Assembly: GCA_902511005.1 (NCBI GenBank)
Contig: CABXDN010000009.1
Location: 1-46,962, forward strand
DNA: 46,962 nucleotides
Reading direction: 5' to 3'
Source: an uncultured Candidatus Poseidoniales archaeon
GTDB taxonomy: Archaea; Thermoplasmatota; Poseidoniia; Poseidoniales; Thalassarchaeaceae
The notes below the pieces were generated by a model. That model worked only from the letters and a program-made list of their open reading frames with translations. It was not told where the DNA came from and did not search any database. Of the stretch, positions 43,166 through 46,962 are shown in pieces (positions within the stretch are counted from its first letter, which is position 1; each line of letters begins with the position of its first letter). The translations under genes and the position numbers were made by a program.

Positions 43166-44179
43166 CTAAGATATACGAACTGTTGGACTGCTAGGCTTTT
43201 CTAATGTTTCAATAACCTTTTCTACTATTTTATCAAAGGCTTGAGCTGTAGCACCAGTGGGTTCAGCAACAATTCGATGTACTCCATCGTCTCCACCACG
43301 GACAATTCCAGGGTCAAAAGGCAAAGATCCCAGGAATGGCACGGATAAATTGCCTGCCGCATCTTCTCCACCACCACTCTTGAATACATCAAGAGTAATT
43401 GACCAATTACCCTCATTATCGGAAGTAGTCTCAATCAAGCTGCCGCTAGGCCCATGAATTGCAATTTTTGTATTTGGTTCTGTTTCTCCATTAATTGTAT
43501 AGCCACTCATATTTTCTACTACACCAATTACAGGAATTGAAATTGTTTTAGCGAAGTTTATTGATTTGCGGCTATCTAAGAGTGCAACTTCTTGAGGAGT
43601 AGTTACAATTACTACCCCATCGATTGTTGGGAGACTTTGAGATACTGTCAAAGGCTCATCGCTAGTACCTGGTGGGAAATCTATGATTAGTGCGTCTAAT
43701 TCACCCCATTCAACATCACCAATGAATTGGTTTATTGCCCCTAGTTTTATTGGACCACGCCAAATAACAGGTTTATCAGGATCTTCAATTAGGAAAGCCA
43801 TAGAAATAACTTTTATTCCATGAGCACCGATTGCCGGATGTATTCTTCCATTCTCAACATGTAAATCGGTTCCTTCTAGACCAAGCATTTTAGGAACGTT
43901 TGGACCAGTTATATCAATATCCATAATTCCTACCTTTTTACCCATACGGGCTAAAGAAAGTGCAAGACCTGTAGCAACGGTGGATTTACCAACTCCTCCT
44001 TTACCTGATAAGACCATGATTTTATGCTTAATATCTTCGTCAATTTTGTTAATTCTAAGCTTCCTCTGCATTTGTTGATATGCCTGTTCCATCTGAACTT
44101 TCTGTTCAGATGAAACCTCTGGTTTGTCTTCTTTTTGTTCAGAACTACCTTGATGATGACTAATTGGGGCATCGGACAT
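43166..44179 (-). CDS. Mrp/NBP35-family P-loop ATPase, lacking cysteines and carrying an Ig-like insert
   Basis: The MinD/Mrp ATPase fold is clear: deviant Walker A VLSGKGGVGKST (56-67), GIMDIDITGPNVPKMLG, VIWRGPIKLGAINQF, LDALIIDFPPGTSDEPLTV and IVTTPQEVALLDSRKS. In normal Fe-S carriers the segment after VENMSG holds a CPxC pair that binds the bridging cluster. Here residues 228-265 are a replacement whose pattern (GETEPNTKIAIHGPSG, then TSDNEGNWSITL) looks like part of a bacterial Ig-like domain. The familiar text resumes at SGGGEDAAGNLSVPFLG. There is no cysteine anywhere in the 337 residues, so classical Fe-S scaffolding is unlikely. Confidence 0.88.
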   Translation of the reverse strand: MSDAPISHHQGSSEQKEDKPEVSSEQKVQMEQAYQQMQRKLRINKIDEDIKHKIMVLSGKGGVGKSTVATGLALSLARMGKKVGIMDIDITGPNVPKMLGLEGTDLHVENGRIHPAIGAHGIKVISMAFLIEDPDKPVIWRGPIKLGAINQFIGDVEWGELDALIIDFPPGTSDEPLTVSQSLPTIDGVVIVTTPQEVALLDSRKSINFAKTISIPVIGVVENMSGYTINGETEPNTKIAIHGPSGSLIETTSDNEGNWSITLDVFKSGGGEDAAGNLSVPFLGSLPFDPGIVRGGDDGVHRIVAEPTGATAQAFDKIVEKVIETLEKPSSPTVRIS

Positions 44180-44290
44180 TAATTAATGGGCAGACTAAAT
44201 GATACTTCAACCCTAGTTAACATTACTTCTACATTTTTACAAGAAACTATTGTAGTTTATTTAATTAAGCGAAACAATTCGTATATTATT

Positions 44291-44668
44291 ATGAAACTTT
44301 TATTCGTATGTGTAGGAAACACTTGTAGGAGTCAAATGGCTGAAGCTTTAGCGAAAGATATGGGGTTTAAGGTACAATCTGCAGGGACACATCCTGGTAA
44401 AAATATAGCTGCAAATGCAATATTGGTTATAGAAGAATTAGGTATTGAAATTAATAATCAATATCCAAAATCTATAGATCATATCCACACTGAATCATTT
44501 GATAAAATAATTAGCATGGGCTGTGGCGTTAGATGCCCGAATTTAGTGATTTCAGAAGATTGGGGATTAGAAGATCCTATTGGAAAATCACTCGATTTTT
44601 ATAGAAAAACTAGAGAAAAAATACAATCATTATTACAAAAATTGTCTCAAACTCAGACCGACGCGTAG
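44291..44668 (+). CDS. arsC: Arsenate reductase ArsC, low-molecular-weight phosphatase fold
   Basis: The sequence opens KLLFVCVGNTCRSQMAEALA, the CX5R phosphate loop, then VQSAGTHPGKNI and YPKSIDHI. The two further cysteines in ISMGCGVRCPN match the redox relay of thioredoxin-coupled ArsC, and EDWGLEDPIGKSLDFY carries the catalytic Asp loop. These cysteines and the DWxLEDP context favour arsenate reduction to arsenite over a plain tyrosine phosphatase. I chose the ATG at 44291 (125 residues) because homology begins there. An upstream ATG at 44186 would add 35 unrelated residues. It is divergent from the Mrp-like gene. Confidence 0.88.
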   Translation: MKLLFVCVGNTCRSQMAEALAKDMGFKVQSAGTHPGKNIAANAILVIEELGIEINNQYPKSIDHIHTESFDKIISMGCGVRCPNLVISEDWGLEDPIGKSLDFYRKTREKIQSLLQKLSQTQTDA

Positions 44669-44697
44669 AAAAGTGACTCAGGTTTCCCAATATACAT

Positions 44698-44772
44698 ACG
44701 AGTGTAGTGTAGTGGTTATCACCGGGCGTTGCCAACGCCTGAACCCGGGTTCAAATCCCGGCACTCGTACCA
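44698..44772 (+). tRNA. tRNA-Gly(GCC), CCA encoded
   Basis: Acceptor ACGAGTG pairs with CACTCGT. The D arm is GTGT-AGTGGTTA-TCAC, the anticodon stem GGGCG/CGCCT encloses loop TTGCCAA (anticodon GCC), and the T arm is CCGGG-TTCAAAT-CCCGG. The discriminator A is followed by an encoded CCA at 44770-44772. No intron is seen. It lies between arsC and the convergent surface-protein gene, only two bases from the latter's stop. With the UCC tRNA at 8537-8611 it is the second glycine tRNA here. Confidence 0.96.
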
Positions 44773-44774
44773 AT

Positions 44775-46886
44775 TCAGTCAAACTCTGAATCTCGGAAAA
44801 CTAACAATATACCGGCTGCAGATAAGATTAATGTGAATACTAGTCCTAAAATTATTAGAACAGATGTGTTTTCTAAAATCCAATTTTCTGATACTGGATT
44901 AGTATTCATTTTCTCTAAATCAAGTATTACTCTTTGATCATCTGGTTGAGTAGTAGATAGATAAATATCAGTACCCCTAATTAGGATTTCAAGTTCACCA
45001 TTAGGTAAACTAGAGCGTGCAAAAACTTCTACTGAATAGACACCATCTCCTGAAATTCTATCACCACTCAAACCATCATCATTCATCAAAATCCAATCAT
45101 TAGATTGACCAATTGGCGCCAAGCGCCCCATCTTAACTTGGACCGAAGAAATACCATCGGGGTCATAAATAGTTACTTCTAGAACTTGAGAAATCGGCTC
45201 ACCACTCGTTGGAACTTGGACAACACTGGAAAATTCACCATCTTTAGAAATGTTATAATCAACTATCATTGGTGCCTCATTCTTTATCGTTAGTAGAGAA
45301 TCAAATATTTCTCCATTCAATGAATATTCAGTTATTATTCTCGATGAACCATAATTATCAGTCATTCGAATTGGGATTAGCCTCTCTCCGGGAGCCATTT
45401 GATCAGGTACCTTAAACTGACCTAACCACTGTGAATCTGTGAAAACCATATCGATAGATTCGCCTCCTGAACTCATCAACTCTAAAGAAATTGAGGCGAT
45501 CCCATGAGCATCTTCTGCAACTATAGATACACTAACTGTATCTCCACGATAAACAATATTTGGTGTGAAAATTATTGATGATGTAGTAGGGGCGGGATTT
45601 AGTATTTCTATACTATCAGTTATGGTAATAGTTTCCCAGATATCTATCATTTCTATGTCTATCGACTTGTTACCAAATTCAAGACCTTCTGCATTTACCA
45701 ATGCGGTCCAAATATTGTCATGAATTACTTCATCTCCTGAAAATCCTCTATCCGAAAGTTCAATGATTCCTAAACCAAAATTAGACAAATCTACATTAAC
45801 TGAAAGAATATCATTATCAATATCTAGGACAGTTATCTCCAAGTGTGCCATTCCTCCCTCAGCATATAAGGAACCTTCTCTAAATTGAATTGACTCTAAA
45901 GAAGGAGGAGAATTCTCAGCGGCTGTAATTACAGATGGATATCGTATTTTATCAAGATTCTGAGTTTCATAAAAATCTATCTTAACATCTAATCCCATAT
46001 CTACAGTAACAGATCTATTCACATAGTTAAAAAGTCCAGATAAAAGTCCTTCATTTATTATACTGCCATATGCATGACTGTCATTCCCATAATCGCCAAC
46101 CCAGTCAATAACTTTCACGACATGACCGTCTATAATTTCCTCTCTTGAATCTTTAACAAGTACTGATAGTATGAAGTCTAAATTTTTAGAAATCTTAAGT
46201 TCATCTCCAGGAAATAATACTTCGGGTACTACACCGGTTTCCTTAGTTATTGGTGTCGTATCAATTGAATTAGCAGGAGGCCTTTCTACATCTATTGGAA
46301 TGGGTGAAACTTCGGGGTACTCATCATAAGTTGTACCATTATCTTCAATGTACAAATATCTTATAGTTGGATTATCCCAACTCGACTGAGGGACTGTATA
46401 TTCATATGTCAGGTTATGCTCAGCAGTGAGATCTTGATTGATTGGGAAATTAGAGAATGATGAAACATTAAACCAATTCTCATTTTTTATCTTATTAACT
46501 TCAAAATTAGCTCCCGAAGCATTAACCTGAGATGTTGCTTCTTCAATATACCGAATTATACCAAAGGAACCAGATGCATCGCCGCTGTAGGTTCCGTCTA
46601 CTCTAAGAGTATCCACAATAATCAAACCATTTCGTTCTTCAAAATGGAAATTATCAACAGTCCCGTTAGAGAAGATATATGGCTCTGATTCTGAAACTAT
46701 GAAATTAAAATCTCCGTTACCTGTATACTTGAATAATTGTTCTTCTTGGACTCCATATACCCATAAGTCATTAAATCTAAATTCCTCTAACTCAAGCGCT
46801 ATATTTCCATCCGCAAATTCAATAAAACTTGTAGCAGATGGCCTATTTGTTTCTGTTAATATAACCAATGCCCAATACAATCGCAC
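44775..46886 (-). CDS. Large membrane-anchored surface protein with Ig-like/FN3-like repeats
   Basis: A 703-residue protein dominated by beta-rich extracellular modules. Repeated phrases such as LSDRGFSGDEVIHDNIW and MNDDGLSGDRISGDGVYS follow the 'D.G..GD...GDG.Y' pattern seen in Ig-like surface modules, each preceded by 'P....V.......G....V.I...D.DGI..V'. A single C-terminal transmembrane helix (about residues 675-697) with a short acidic tail anchors it. The start is a GTG just after an in-frame TGA with AAGG before it, and the N-terminus lacks a convincing signal peptide. The true start may have been altered by a frameshift or sequence error. The function is probably adhesion or cell-envelope structure. 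Confidence 0.7.
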   Translation of the reverse strand: MRLYWALVILTETNRPSATSFIEFADGNIALELEEFRFNDLWVYGVQEEQLFKYTGNGDFNFIVSESEPYIFSNGTVDNFHFEERNGLIIVDTLRVDGTYSGDASGSFGIIRYIEEATSQVNASGANFEVNKIKNENWFNVSSFSNFPINQDLTAEHNLTYEYTVPQSSWDNPTIRYLYIEDNGTTYDEYPEVSPIPIDVERPPANSIDTTPITKETGVVPEVLFPGDELKISKNLDFILSVLVKDSREEIIDGHVVKVIDWVGDYGNDSHAYGSIINEGLLSGLFNYVNRSVTVDMGLDVKIDFYETQNLDKIRYPSVITAAENSPPSLESIQFREGSLYAEGGMAHLEITVLDIDNDILSVNVDLSNFGLGIIELSDRGFSGDEVIHDNIWTALVNAEGLEFGNKSIDIEMIDIWETITITDSIEILNPAPTTSSIIFTPNIVYRGDTVSVSIVAEDAHGIASISLELMSSGGESIDMVFTDSQWLGQFKVPDQMAPGERLIPIRMTDNYGSSRIITEYSLNGEIFDSLLTIKNEAPMIVDYNISKDGEFSSVVQVPTSGEPISQVLEVTIYDPDGISSVQVKMGRLAPIGQSNDWILMNDDGLSGDRISGDGVYSVEVFARSSLPNGELEILIRGTDIYLSTTQPDDQRVILDLEKMNTNPVSENWILENTSVLIILGLVFTLILSAAGILLVFRDSEFD

Positions 46887-46887
46887 C

Positions 46888-46962
46888 TTATCTCAGGAAG
46901 ACTTTACTGAACATTTGATAATTAATGGTAATGGGGTTGTCGAGATGTTTGCTAATTCTGAT
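46888..46962 (-). CDS. C-terminal fragment of a gene cut by the window edge
   Basis: A minus-strand frame is open from the right edge to a TAA at 46890-46888, giving 24 residues ending NYQMFSKVFLR. It ends two bases before the GTG start of the surface protein and lies in a different frame from it. It may be the tail of an upstream co-transcribed gene, or the displaced beginning of the surface protein. The sequence is too short to identify. Confidence 0.3.
   Translation of the reverse strand: MRISKHLDNPITINYQMFSKVFLR

Noticed and set aside
44291-44668. Low-molecular-weight protein tyrosine phosphatase
   Set aside because: The extra cysteine pair (MGCGVRC) and the DWGLEDP loop fit thioredoxin-coupled ArsC better, though phosphatase activity is not excluded.

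Overview
The window comes from an archaeal chromosome and best fits the low-GC planktonic marine Thermoplasmatota (Marine Group II or III, Ca. Poseidoniales and relatives). That placement is an inference from gene content. Archaeal information-processing genes (fibrillarin and Nop5, TFS, PCNA, Orc1/Cdc6, Bud32, a degenerate SelB-like factor, a TBP-like protein and GTP-dependent dephospho-CoA kinase) sit among bacterial-type metabolic genes (Fpg, biotin carboxylase, a CysJ-like reductase, GlpX, animal/bacterial-type class I aldolase, NadA, crotonases and a BoxB-like oxygenase). The DNA is AT-rich, genes are tightly packed on both strands, and intergenic gaps are mostly under 100 bases. No insertion sequence, prophage or CRISPR array was seen.

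Positions 1-6600: a truncated fpg, a small membrane protein, the flpA-nop5 RNA-methylation pair, a Fluc fluoride channel, TFS, PCNA, a membrane-anchored GT2 glycosyltransferase and a degenerate sulfatase-modifying-factor-like membrane protein. Positions 6590-12700: an ABC exporter, tRNA-Gly(UCC), an operon of an unknown gene, a TBP-like two-repeat protein and a TatD-type hydrolase, then a hotdog thioesterase and a SelB-like protein without GTPase motifs. Positions 12790-19100: a membrane protein with a long low-complexity tail, a PfkB kinase, biotin carboxylase, a diflavin-reductase-type FAD/NADPH module and an MBL hydrolase.

Positions 19096-20723 hold a 389-base AT-rich gap followed by orc1/cdc6, a candidate replication origin. 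After a membrane protein comes a CoaD/DUF359 fusion that would catalyse the last two steps of CoA synthesis. A gap of about 400 bases at 22380-22740 contains many perfect hairpins and looks like an unrecognised structured RNA. Next come an 876-residue winged-helix protein, two small tandem winged-helix genes, a gluconeogenic aldolase/FBPase pair, moaC, moaE and a geranylgeranyl-reductase-like flavoprotein.

Positions 30613-37607 form the most distinctive accessory block: three crotonases, a BoxB-like diiron oxygenase, an unknown companion, a 3-hydroxyacyl-CoA dehydrogenase, a SemiSWEET transporter and an aldehyde dehydrogenase. Together these resemble the aerobic 'hybrid' aryl-CoA epoxide pathways (Box and Paa). 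The rest holds a proline-rich membrane protein, RdgB, Bud32, NadA, a PAP2-beta-propeller fusion, a cysteine-free Mrp/NBP35 ATPase with an Ig-like insert, ArsC, tRNA-Gly(GCC) and a large surface protein. A fragment of a further gene runs off the right edge.
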